Assembly: GCA_964632495.1 (NCBI GenBank)
Contig: CAZWDS010000034.1
Location: 1-31,734 of the forward strand
Origin: CALKXV01 sp964632495
GTDB lineage: Bacteria; Pseudomonadota; Alphaproteobacteria; Rhodobacterales; Rhodobacteraceae
Length of the DNA: 31,734 bases
Direction: 5' to 3'
This document shows, one piece after another, positions 7,539-14,911 of the stretch; the first letter of the stretch is position 1; the number at the start of each line of letters is the position of its first letter. The position numbers and the translations under genes were made by a program. Below the pieces are notes generated by a model. That model was not told the DNA's origin and made no database searches. It was given only the letters and a program-made list of their open reading frames with translations.

Positions 7539-8990
7539 CTAGTTCGTCGCGTAGGCCACGGCCGGAAGCCATGTGACCAGTTTTGGAAAGGCAAAGACGA
7601 TGGCCAACCCGGTCAGCTGCAACAGTACAAACGGAATGACGCCCCGATAGATGTGTCCCAGCGTGATCTCTGGTGGGCAGACGCCTTTCAGATAGAACAA
7701 GGCAAAGCCCACAGGCGGCGTCAGGAACGAGGTCTGCAAGGTCACCGCCACCAAAATAGCGAACCAGACGATCGAAGGATCGCTGACCACGCCGTAGCCT
7801 TCCACGGGGATGTTCAGGGCCAGAACCACGGGCAACATCAACGGCATGATGATCAGCGTGATTTCGATCCAGTCCAGCAGGAAGCCAAGGCAGAAGATGA
7901 TGAACAGGATGAACAGCACGACCATGTATTTGTTGTCGAAAGAGCCCAGCACAAGGTTCTCGATGATCTCATCCCCGCCGTAGCGGCGCAGCACATAGGC
8001 AAAGAACGCCGCCGTGATGAAGATACCCACGATGTAACCCGAGGTGTTCAGCGTCTGGCGCATCACGTCCTTGAAGACCTTGAGGTTCAGCCTTCCACTG
8101 AAAAGTGCCAGAAGCGTAGCGCCTGCGGCCCCTAGACCCGAGGCCTCGGTTGGAGTTGCAAGGCCGTAGAAGATCGAGCCGAGCACCAGGATGATCAAGG
8201 CCATGGGCGGTAGGACGGACAAAAGCACGTCCAGCACGATTTTCATGTTCACCGGTTCGCGATTTTCCGGCAGGGGCATCGCGTCAGGGCGGACCAGACC
8301 ATAGATCACCAAGAAGGCGATATAGAGACAGCCTAGCATCAGTCCGGGGAACAGCGCCCCCATGAAGAGATCACCCAGCGAAATCGCCAGCTGGTCCGAC
8401 ATGATCACCAGCATGATCGACGGCGGGATCAGGATGCCAAGCGTGCCTGAAGCGGCGATGGTGCCGGTGGCGATGGATTTCGAATAGTTCTGGTTCAGCA
8501 TCGTCGGGATGCCCATGACGCCCAAAAGCACCACAGATGCACCAATCACACCGGTCGAAGCCGCCAGAATGATCCCGATCAGCATGACAGACAGGGCCAG
8601 ACCGCCGCGGAGCGCGCCAAACAGGACTTGCATGGATTTCATCATCCGCTGCGCGACGCCGGATTGATCCAGCATCAGTCCCATGAAGATGAACATCGGC
8701 AGGGCCACAAGAACCGGGTTCTTGATCGTGCCGCCAAAGAACCGCCCGCCGTTGGCAAACAGCTTCTTATACTCCAGCCCGACACGGTTGAATTCGATGT
8801 ATTCGTTGATGAACGTACGGTTCGGATCAAGGATGTACTTGCTGAGTACGATGAAGATCAGGCTGATCCCGACCAGACAGAAAGCCACCGGAATGCCGCG
8901 GAACAACAGGTAGATGAACCCAAGGAACATCGACAAGACCAAAAGCTCGTTCAGGTTCATGAACTCGCCGATTATGGATAGGAATTGCAT
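7539..8990 (-). CDS. dctM: TRAP transporter large permease subunit (DctM)
   Basis: A 483-residue integral membrane protein, the transport subunit of a tripartite ATP-independent periplasmic transporter. It drives solute uptake with an ion gradient after delivery by the periplasmic DctP. About a dozen hydrophobic segments and the family-typical stretches RGIPVAFCLVG (near the N terminus), TGVIGASVVLLG and GTLGILIPPSIMLVI are visible. Length is slightly above the usual 425-440, mostly because of an insert around residues 40-80. The assigned ATG at 8990 lies 4 bases after the dctQ stop; a second ATG at 8960 (MNLNELLVLS) is a plausible alternative start. It is the last gene of the dctP-dctQ-dctM operon. 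Confidence 0.95.
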   Translation of the reverse strand: MQFLSIIGEFMNLNELLVLSMFLGFIYLLFRGIPVAFCLVGISLIFIVLSKYILDPNRTFINEYIEFNRVGLEYKKLFANGGRFFGGTIKNPVLVALPMFIFMGLMLDQSGVAQRMMKSMQVLFGALRGGLALSVMLIGIILAASTGVIGASVVLLGVMGIPTMLNQNYSKSIATGTIAASGTLGILIPPSIMLVIMSDQLAISLGDLFMGALFPGLMLGCLYIAFLVIYGLVRPDAMPLPENREPVNMKIVLDVLLSVLPPMALIILVLGSIFYGLATPTEASGLGAAGATLLALFSGRLNLKVFKDVMRQTLNTSGYIVGIFITAAFFAYVLRRYGGDEIIENLVLGSFDNKYMVVLFILFIIFCLGFLLDWIEITLIIMPLMLPVVLALNIPVEGYGVVSDPSIVWFAILVAVTLQTSFLTPPVGFALFYLKGVCPPEITLGHIYRGVIPFVLLQLTGLAIVFAFPKLVTWLPAVAYATN

Positions 8991-8994
8991 GGGC

Positions 8995-9780
8995 TTAGCC
9001 TTCTTGGTTCGAGCTACGTGAGCGGATCAAGCTCAGAACAAAGAGGATCGCAAGGATCACAATCCCAATCGTCAGGGTGTGTTCAAAGATCGCCTCGCGC
9101 GAGATACGTCTGGGATTGATGTCTGGGTTGGTCAGACGTGTGAACCAGTACAAGACGTAATAGACGATGCGCTCGGAAAAGAAGAGAACCGAAGGCAGAA
9201 GCGCCAGCATGGCCGTCCATAGGCGCACAGGCGCGAATGTGCCCAGGTGTCGCAGCACGATGGAAATCGTGGCCAGCGCAGCCAATACGAACAGGAAGGG
9301 CAGCGACATTTTCAGCAGGTACAGCATGTGCAACCCGTTCGGGCTGTCCGAGCCTTCGCGCGCGATGACCGAGGCCCAACCGTAATGGAACATGATGTCG
9401 ACCATCATCAGGATGAATGGCAAAAGCAGCCAACCCAATCCGATCACTTCGATGCGGGCCTTCTTTTTGCGGGTAAAATGCTGGTGCAGAATGTCGACCC
9501 GGACGTGGCTTTGGGTGGTGATGGCGTAGAAAAAGCCAACCGTCATGGCAAAACCGTAAAGCCACCACTGGGCGTCATCCAGCCAGGCTTGGTTGTTGCC
9601 CATTTTGCGGATCACGACCTGCGTGCAAATCGCGACCATCAGAACCGGGAAGAGCCAGGCCACCACGTTGCCGAAGTTGATGATCAGGCGGTCTGTCCAA
9701 GAATGCAGATCGCGTTCTTTCTCGCCCGGATCAGAAACGGCCACCATCGTTTCAAGGGTGATTTCCGAATTGTCTGACAT
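8995..9780 (-). CDS. dctQ: TRAP transporter small permease subunit (DctQ)
   Basis: A 261-residue membrane protein with four main hydrophobic segments (near residues 33-55, 70-90, 115-135 and 160-180) and a further C-terminal segment (about 230-250). It is large for DctQ (commonly 160-200 residues) because of long N- and C-terminal extensions. A large DctQ is common in TRAP systems whose binding protein is of the 2-oxoacid (TakP-like) type. DctQ docks with DctM and is needed for transport. The ATG at 9780 has a strong GGGAGGA ribosome site. A terminator-like hairpin separates it from dctP, and dctM follows after 4 bases. Confidence 0.93.
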   Translation of the reverse strand: MSDNSEITLETMVAVSDPGEKERDLHSWTDRLIINFGNVVAWLFPVLMVAICTQVVIRKMGNNQAWLDDAQWWLYGFAMTVGFFYAITTQSHVRVDILHQHFTRKKKARIEVIGLGWLLLPFILMMVDIMFHYGWASVIAREGSDSPNGLHMLYLLKMSLPFLFVLAALATISIVLRHLGTFAPVRLWTAMLALLPSVLFFSERIVYYVLYWFTRLTNPDINPRRISREAIFEHTLTIGIVILAILFVLSLIRSRSSNQEG

Positions 9781-9793
9781 TCCGTCCTCCCAG

Positions 9794-9828
9794 AAAAAAG
9801 GGCGGCTGGCAAAGTCGTCAGCCGCCCT
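9794..9828 (-). terminator. Intercistronic hairpin with T-run between dctP and dctQ (attenuator)
   Basis: On the minus strand a perfect 10-bp stem (arms 9819-9828 and 9799-9808, sequence AGGGCGGCTG and its complement) with a 10-base loop leads directly into six Ts (9799-9794). This is a full rho-independent terminator structure inside the operon, starting 27 bases after the dctP gene end. Its likely effect is partial termination plus 3'-end protection of a dctP-only mRNA, giving more binding protein than permease. Confidence 0.85.
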
Positions 9829-9855
9829 ATTAATCAGTCTTTGTTAGAGCGTGGT

Positions 9856-10890
9856 TTACTTGCGAGGCAGGTAAATCGTGCTCCAGACTTTGTAGCCTTC
9901 ACGGTACTCTTCGAGATCGGCCCAGACTTCCTGGAAGAACGGATCGTCTGCGGCAAGTTCGGCCACGACTTCGTTCCATGCGCCCTGGAACGTCTCAAGG
10001 ATTTCAGGCGACCATTCTTTGATGGTGACACCGTTCGTTTCGATGTTTTCAACCATTGCGGCATAGTTGGTGGCTTCACCTTCGGCGAGGTTGGTCGTGA
10101 TGGTTGCTAAGCAGGCCACTTCGATCTGCTTTTGCGCCTTTTCATCAAGACCGTCCCAAACGTCCTTGTTCACCAGAAGTTCGAACAAGGTCGAAGGCTG
10201 GTGCCAGCCGGGGAAGTAGTTGTACTTGGCGATCTTGTGGAAGCCGAGACGCGCATCAATCCGAGGCATCGAGAATTCAGTGGCGTCGATGGCACCGCGT
10301 TCCAAAGCCGGGAAGATGTCAGATGCGCCAAGAAGCGATGTCGAAACGCCCAGCTTTTCCATAACCTTTGCACCCAGGCCGAAGAAACGCATGTTCAGGC
10401 CTTCAAGGTCTTCGATCGAGTTGATCTCGTTCTTGAACCAGCCCGATGTTTCCGGCGCGATCACGCCACAAGGCAGGGCGCGGACGTTATAGCCGTTGTC
10501 GTCATACATCTGCTGCCAGTACTTGGCACCGTCGTCGTACAGAACCCAACCCAGGAACTCTCCGGCTTCAGGTCCGAATGGAACAGCGGCGAAAAGTGAG
10601 GCGGCGTTGATCTTGCCCTGCCAGTATCCCGAAGTCGCGAAAGCAGCGTCGACCGAACCGTTGGACACAGCGTCCAGCGCTTCAAGAGCAGGAACAAGCT
10701 TGCCCGGGTCGAAGTGTTCGAATTCAACTTCGCTTGATATGCCGTTGATATTGGCAACAAAATCTGTCGCCGCGGTGCCGAGAATTGGCAGGTTTTTACC
10801 AAACGCCGATGTCAGCTCCAACGTTTCCTGAGCCGAGGCGGCTCCGGTCGTCAGCAATCCAGCCACTGCGGCTGCAATGATCTTTTTCAT
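9856..10890 (-). CDS. dctP: TRAP transporter periplasmic solute-binding protein (DctP), TakP-like
   Basis: A 344-residue protein with a signal peptide (residues 1 to about 20, cut after GAASA). It captures the solute in the periplasm and passes it to DctQM. The segment ALERGAIDATEFSMPRIDAR followed by GFHKIAKYNYFPGWH resembles the 2-oxoacid/lactate/mannitol-type binding proteins (TakP-like) rather than the C4-dicarboxylate type. A conserved Arg (GLNMRFFG) would hold the substrate carboxylate. The frame is open upstream to 10995, but the ATG at 10890 is right because a signal peptide starts there and a GGGAGGAC ribosome site precedes it. The 5' leader holds a 6-bp hairpin (AACCCG 10917-10922, CGGGTT 10930-10935). 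It is divergent from the operon starting at 11140, which suggests a shared substrate, though this is inference. Confidence 0.93.
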   Translation of the reverse strand: MKKIIAAAVAGLLTTGAASAQETLELTSAFGKNLPILGTAATDFVANINGISSEVEFEHFDPGKLVPALEALDAVSNGSVDAAFATSGYWQGKINAASLFAAVPFGPEAGEFLGWVLYDDGAKYWQQMYDDNGYNVRALPCGVIAPETSGWFKNEINSIEDLEGLNMRFFGLGAKVMEKLGVSTSLLGASDIFPALERGAIDATEFSMPRIDARLGFHKIAKYNYFPGWHQPSTLFELLVNKDVWDGLDEKAQKQIEVACLATITTNLAEGEATNYAAMVENIETNGVTIKEWSPEILETFQGAWNEVVAELAADDPFFQEVWADLEEYREGYKVWSTIYLPRK

Positions 10891-11013
10891 GTAGTCCTCC
10901 CTTTGAGTTTTTTTGCAACCCGATTCGCCCGGGTTTGGCCCATCTAATAGGGTTCGGAACGGGCGGTCAAATTTCTTACCAATTTTTGATAGCAATTTTG
11001 CTTTGGGCGGGAT

Positions 11014-11027
11014 TTGACCTAAATCAA
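11014..11027. promoter_or_regulatory. Candidate FNR/CRP-type site between the TRAP and M19 operons
   Basis: TTGAC-CTAA-ATCAA differs by one base from the FNR-family consensus TTGAT-N4-ATCAA. It lies in the 249-base divergent region, 124 bases upstream of dctP and 113 bases upstream of the gene at 11140. Either operon could be controlled. A single-mismatch 10-base match can arise by chance. Confidence 0.4.
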
Positions 11028-11139
11028 TCCACAGTATCGGAAGGTATGCCTATGGTGCAGACAGAAAGCCTTTTACGACGTTGCTTATGCCGCAGTGCAG
11101 AACGTGCGGCTTTCGAAACCCCATTTGGGCGGAACGACT

Positions 11140-11541
11140 ATGATCAATGCCACTGAAATTTTCAAATCGAGAGCGGACGCATTTCGTCTAGAGCGGTTTG
11201 CCGAAGTCGCCGAATACGTAGAGTTTCCTATGCCATTTTTCGCAAACGGCGGCGTCAAAGTGCTGACGTCCGGAAAACAGCTTGAGGCGGAACTGGCGAA
11301 ATGCTGCGAGACCCTATCCCACACCGGCTACCATACAACCACCTTCGAAGTTTTGGAATCCGTGTTTCGGGACGAAGACCATATGCGATTTGATGTGCGA
11401 TGGACAAACAAGACCCGTCAGGGACGCACGATCAGTTGGTTAGAAGTGTCATACTTCATGTCGCGTCGCCCGGATGGTGGATACGTTATTTCGATGGTCG
11501 AAGTGCTGGACGAACAAGCCGCTTATCTCATGGCGGTCTAA
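11140..11541 (+). CDS. Small NTF2/SnoaL-like protein of unknown function
   Basis: A 133-residue protein with the look of an NTF2-like cone fold: an N-terminal helix containing RADAFRLERFAEVAEYVEFP, then alternating strands ending in SYFMSRRPDGGYVISMVEVL. Members of this fold are ligand-binding proteins or small isomerases and dehydratases; no catalytic motif is visible. The frame is open upstream to 11095, but the ATG at 11140 is preferred, with a GGCGGAA site just before it. It is the first gene on the plus strand of the divergent region facing dctP and is followed after 87 bases by the M19-like gene, so it could be the lead gene of that operon. I do not recognise a specific subfamily. Confidence 0.65.
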   Translation: MINATEIFKSRADAFRLERFAEVAEYVEFPMPFFANGGVKVLTSGKQLEAELAKCCETLSHTGYHTTTFEVLESVFRDEDHMRFDVRWTNKTRQGRTISWLEVSYFMSRRPDGGYVISMVEVLDEQAAYLMAV

Positions 11542-11628
11542 CCCGGCCAAACACGGCATTAACCAGCCCTTGACGGACCGCGACAAGAGTGGTCACGTCT
11601 CATTTGCGATTTTAGCAAAGGGCGGGTG

Positions 11629-12603
11629 ATGCGCATCGACGGTCTGCAATACGCGAACTGGTCAGGCTCGATCTTTCGGCAGATGCGGGAAGGGGGCGTG
11701 GATGCTGTGCATGTCACCATCGCGTATCACGAGACGTTTCGCGAAACTGTGCTGAACTTCGAACGCTGGAACCGGTGGTTTGAAGAGTATCCCGATTTAA
11801 TCATGAAGGGGCAGTGGGCGTCTGATATTGATGTGGCGCGGAAAACCGGGCGGACGGCGATCTTCTTTGGGTTCCAGAACCCCAGCCCGATGGAAGACGA
11901 CATCGGTTTGGTTGAAATCCTGCACACCCTTGGCGCACGCTTCATGCAGCTGACGTATAACAACCAGTCGTTACTGGCGACGGGTTGCTACGAAGCCGAA
12001 GACCCCGGCCTGACCCGAATGGGCAAGCAGGTGATCCGCGAGATGAACCGTGTGGGCCTTGTGGTTGACATGAGTCATTCGGCAGATCGTTCCACCATAG
12101 AAGCGGCCGAGTGGTCGACCCGCCCCATTGCCATCACCCACGCAAATCCATCCGACTGGCACCCCGCACGGCGCAACAAATCCGACGCGGTGATCCGCGC
12201 GGTGACCGATAACGGCGGGATGCTGGGCTTTTCGCTTTACCCGCATCATTTGAAGGACGGTTCAAACTGTACGCTGGCCAGTTTCTGCGACGCCATCGCC
12301 CGCACTGCCGATACCTATGGCATCAATCATATCGGCATCGGCAGTGATCTCTGTCAGGATCAGCCTGACAGCGTGGTCGAATGGATGCGCGTTGGTCGGT
12401 GGTCGAAAGAGATCGACTATGGTGAAGGGTCCGCCGCCAGCCCCGGTTTTCCGCCCATGCCCACATGGTTTCAGGACAATCGCGATTTTGGCCAGATCGA
12501 AGCGGGATTGGCTGCTGTGGGCATGAACGCTGACGAAGTGGACGCCGTGATGGGCGGCAATTGGTATCGCTTCTTCGAGCAGAACTTCGGGGCCCCATCA
12601 TGA
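11629..12603 (+). CDS. M19 (renal dipeptidase-like) protein with a degenerate metal site
   Basis: A 324-residue TIM-barrel protein of the membrane dipeptidase family. Against human renal dipeptidase, His198, His219, Arg230 and Asp288 are matched by His150 (VVDMSH), His171 (AITHANPS), Arg182 and Asp240 (GIGSD), with identical spacings of 21, 11 and 69 residues. The N-terminal His-x-Asp that binds the first metal is replaced by Leu6-x-Tyr8 (DGLQYANW). The bridging Glu125 appears as Gln83 (FFGFQNPS). Three of five metal ligands are thus missing, so canonical two-zinc dipeptide hydrolysis is doubtful. There is no signal peptide, unlike the anchored mammalian enzyme. A GTG at 11626 directly precedes the ATG at 11629, and either could start translation. 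It overlaps the following gene by 4 bases (ATGA). The human numbering is from memory and the alignment was made by eye. Confidence 0.9.
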   Translation: MRIDGLQYANWSGSIFRQMREGGVDAVHVTIAYHETFRETVLNFERWNRWFEEYPDLIMKGQWASDIDVARKTGRTAIFFGFQNPSPMEDDIGLVEILHTLGARFMQLTYNNQSLLATGCYEAEDPGLTRMGKQVIREMNRVGLVVDMSHSADRSTIEAAEWSTRPIAITHANPSDWHPARRNKSDAVIRAVTDNGGMLGFSLYPHHLKDGSNCTLASFCDAIARTADTYGINHIGIGSDLCQDQPDSVVEWMRVGRWSKEIDYGEGSAASPGFPPMPTWFQDNRDFGQIEAGLAAVGMNADEVDAVMGGNWYRFFEQNFGAPS

Positions 12604-14276
12604 GTGTCACGGTCCCAAAACGCGACCCGTCTGTTGTCATGCGTTTAAAGCGGCTTGGCTCGTTCCATCAAAGCCGTCTCAGCTTTATGCGCATCCTGAC
12701 CCGTCGCATGGCGCAAGAAGGCTGGAGGTTTTCGCGGCCCGTTTTCGATATTGACGCACATGGCGTAGGCCGCGCTGTCTACCGGATCGATACGCCAGAG
12801 CGGTGCTATTCCATGGTGGCTTTCGCCCATGATTTGCCCGACGCGAAACGCTCGGACCGGGTGATCGCCGAAGCTTGGGATGCGACCTTCACTTTGTTCG
12901 ACGGTAAGCCAAGCGAAGCGGACCTGACCCGCCTTGAAGCCAATGTGCCGCGTCAGGAGGCGGGCCGTATCTCGGAACGCGAGCTGTCCTTGTCGCGCGC
13001 CAATCGGTCCGCCCGGCTTTGGGCCCATGTGGTTGAGGCTTTGTCGTCCGGTGCCCAGCCCGACGCGGATCGTCTAAAGGACGTCGGCTATCTGATGCGC
13101 ACCACGGCGGTCTATGGATCGGGCAAGTTCGGCGCGGCGGATTACGCAACCTTGCATGACCGGCCCGAGTTTCAGGCTCCGTTCCAGGTTGAGATGATGT
13201 TGGTTTATTTGATCCGGACGTTCGTGCGCGATCTGGTCAATCACATGGCTGTGGCCAAAGGCGGTGACGCCGCCGTGCCGCTGGACGGGGGCATCGCGGA
13301 AAGTTTGGGCATCGGCAATGCAACAGGGCTGGGCATGGCGCCCTTCATCGTCAACCATCCCGTCTTGTTCAACAACTGGATCACCGCCCGCGAAGAGGCC
13401 ATTGCGCGCGTGCGCTCACTTGCCAAAGCGACGCCTGAGGCGCGCGCATCTTTCGCTGACATCTTCGCCCGCTATGCCCAAGTGTTGGACACTTGGTCGT
13501 CGGATCATCCTTTGCAGTTGGAAAAGCTGGATGTGCTGCGCGGGGAGTATGCCAAAGCCAAAGCCGCCCTAGCAGGTGGTGTTCTGGCCGAGGATCACCC
13601 GTGGGACGCGTTGATGATCTGGGCCGGGGGGAACCTGTCCGAAGACGGACAAGAGCTTTTGGCCTCTCTCATGCTGGAACCCTACGGTGAGCTGGTCGAC
13701 GATTTGGCGACAACCATGTGCGACCGGTCCGAAGGGGGTTTCCGCTTGGATGGGCGGATGCACATCGGCCAAGTGGCCCAGCTTTTGGACGCGACCTTCG
13801 GTTGGGCCGAGACGCTGGATTGGGACGGAAAGGATCAGACCGCGCGCGCGTGGTACGTTTCTGCCGAAAAGCTGGAGCCGCGACTGGCCGAGCGTTACGA
13901 AGAACCCGTTGAACCCTACGAACAGCCTTTGGCGCCTGCACGTGATGCTGCCCGGGCAGCGGCGGCTTTAGCGGGCTGGCCTGCGGATACTCCGGTTGCT
14001 GAATTCGTCCTCGCCCATCCCGAATATCGACAAATCATCCGGCGCGTCCAAATGGCCGCTGCGGCACCCTATGCCGAAATTCGTGACAACACGATTGCCG
14101 CCGACATGCTGCCGATTGATATGTTGCGTGCGAAACTGTCGTATTTCGGCGCAACGCATTTCGATCCCCGGTCCGACCGCTGGGTCCGCATTCGCATGTA
14201 CACCGGTGCGCCGTACCCCGAAGACCTGACGCCCGATAATTGCGACCAATGGGTCTATCCCGAGCGCCCCGCGTGA
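12600..14276 (+). CDS. Conserved-looking 558-residue protein, function unknown
   Basis: I do not recognise a family. The predicted protein is soluble, with no signal peptide or clear membrane helix, and seems largely helical. A basic N-terminal region (residues 1-45) is followed by a mixed region with FDIDAHGVGRAVYRIDTPER. A central helical part holds PFQVEMMLVYLIRTFVRDLV and a Gly-rich GIGNATGLGMAPFIVNHP segment near residue 240, which could bind a phosphate or nucleotide. The C-terminal part ends in MYTGAPYPEDLTP. The start ATG at 12600 overlaps the stop of the M19-like gene (ATGA), and its end overlaps the GTG start of the DUF3726 gene (GTGA), so all three are translationally coupled. This implies roughly equal production and perhaps a complex. 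Codon use is native. Confidence 0.85.
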   Translation: MSVTVPKRDPSVVMRLKRLGSFHQSRLSFMRILTRRMAQEGWRFSRPVFDIDAHGVGRAVYRIDTPERCYSMVAFAHDLPDAKRSDRVIAEAWDATFTLFDGKPSEADLTRLEANVPRQEAGRISERELSLSRANRSARLWAHVVEALSSGAQPDADRLKDVGYLMRTTAVYGSGKFGAADYATLHDRPEFQAPFQVEMMLVYLIRTFVRDLVNHMAVAKGGDAAVPLDGGIAESLGIGNATGLGMAPFIVNHPVLFNNWITAREEAIARVRSLAKATPEARASFADIFARYAQVLDTWSSDHPLQLEKLDVLRGEYAKAKAALAGGVLAEDHPWDALMIWAGGNLSEDGQELLASLMLEPYGELVDDLATTMCDRSEGGFRLDGRMHIGQVAQLLDATFGWAETLDWDGKDQTARAWYVSAEKLEPRLAERYEEPVEPYEQPLAPARDAARAAAALAGWPADTPVAEFVLAHPEYRQIIRRVQMAAAAPYAEIRDNTIAADMLPIDMLRAKLSYFGATHFDPRSDRWVRIRMYTGAPYPEDLTPDNCDQWVYPERPA

Positions 14277-14902
14277 CGTGGTCGCTTGGCGAAGTTGAGG
14301 CGATGGCGCGCAAGGCGGCGCGTGGGGCAGGCTATGCCTGGGGTGTGGCTGATGAGGCGGGTCATGCGGTGCGTTGGCTGGAGGCGCGCCAAGCAGGCGG
14401 CATCACAGATTTGGCCGACCTTCTTGTCGAGGTGTCCAATGAAACGCCTGCGGACTTCACTCCGAAAAGCGTGGCAGACTGGACCTGTAACACAAACCAC
14501 CTTTGTCCGGTGATGACCGGATTGGTCTTTGCCGACACTGCCGAATTGCGCGAGGCCGAGGTGACGCGGCTTAATTCGGTGATGGCTCCGAAATTGATGC
14601 TGCCTTTTTTAGGGCATGTCGCGGCGATTCAAGGCCAGCCTCTTAGTGTTGTGGCCGGTGCGGGACGCGCCATTGTGCGGGATGGGGATTTGGACATGTC
14701 CGGCGATTGGACAGCCGCTTTTTGCCCGGTCGAGATTGCGCCGTCGTCAATCGCCTTACGCACAACCGCAATGGAAACCCGCGTCGATCCCGATCCGTCG
14801 GCCTGGAAAATTCTGACACGCATGGCGTCGCGCACCTATGCACCCGCCACCGAAGCGTCCCGCCTGAAAGGCGCAGGCGCGGGCCTGACCGACAATGATT
14901 GA
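14273..14902 (+). CDS. DUF3726-like protein
   Basis: A 209-residue protein recognised as DUF3726-like from its opening SLGEVEAMARKAARGAGYAW and overall length. No function is known for the family. The frame is open to an ATG at 14240, but the GTG at 14273 is preferred: it gives the 4-base GTGA overlap with the previous gene that matches the coupling one gene earlier, and begins the protein right at the family core. The middle region has paired cysteines (WTCNTNHLCP, about residues 75-84) and a further Cys in FCPVEIAP. It is followed after 9 bases by an Ldh-family oxidoreductase, suggesting that it works in the same pathway or activates one of its enzymes. Confidence 0.8.
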   Translation: MTWSLGEVEAMARKAARGAGYAWGVADEAGHAVRWLEARQAGGITDLADLLVEVSNETPADFTPKSVADWTCNTNHLCPVMTGLVFADTAELREAEVTRLNSVMAPKLMLPFLGHVAAIQGQPLSVVAGAGRAIVRDGDLDMSGDWTAAFCPVEIAPSSIALRTTAMETRVDPDPSAWKILTRMASRTYAPATEASRLKGAGAGLTDND

Positions 14903-14911
14903 GAGAAACCG

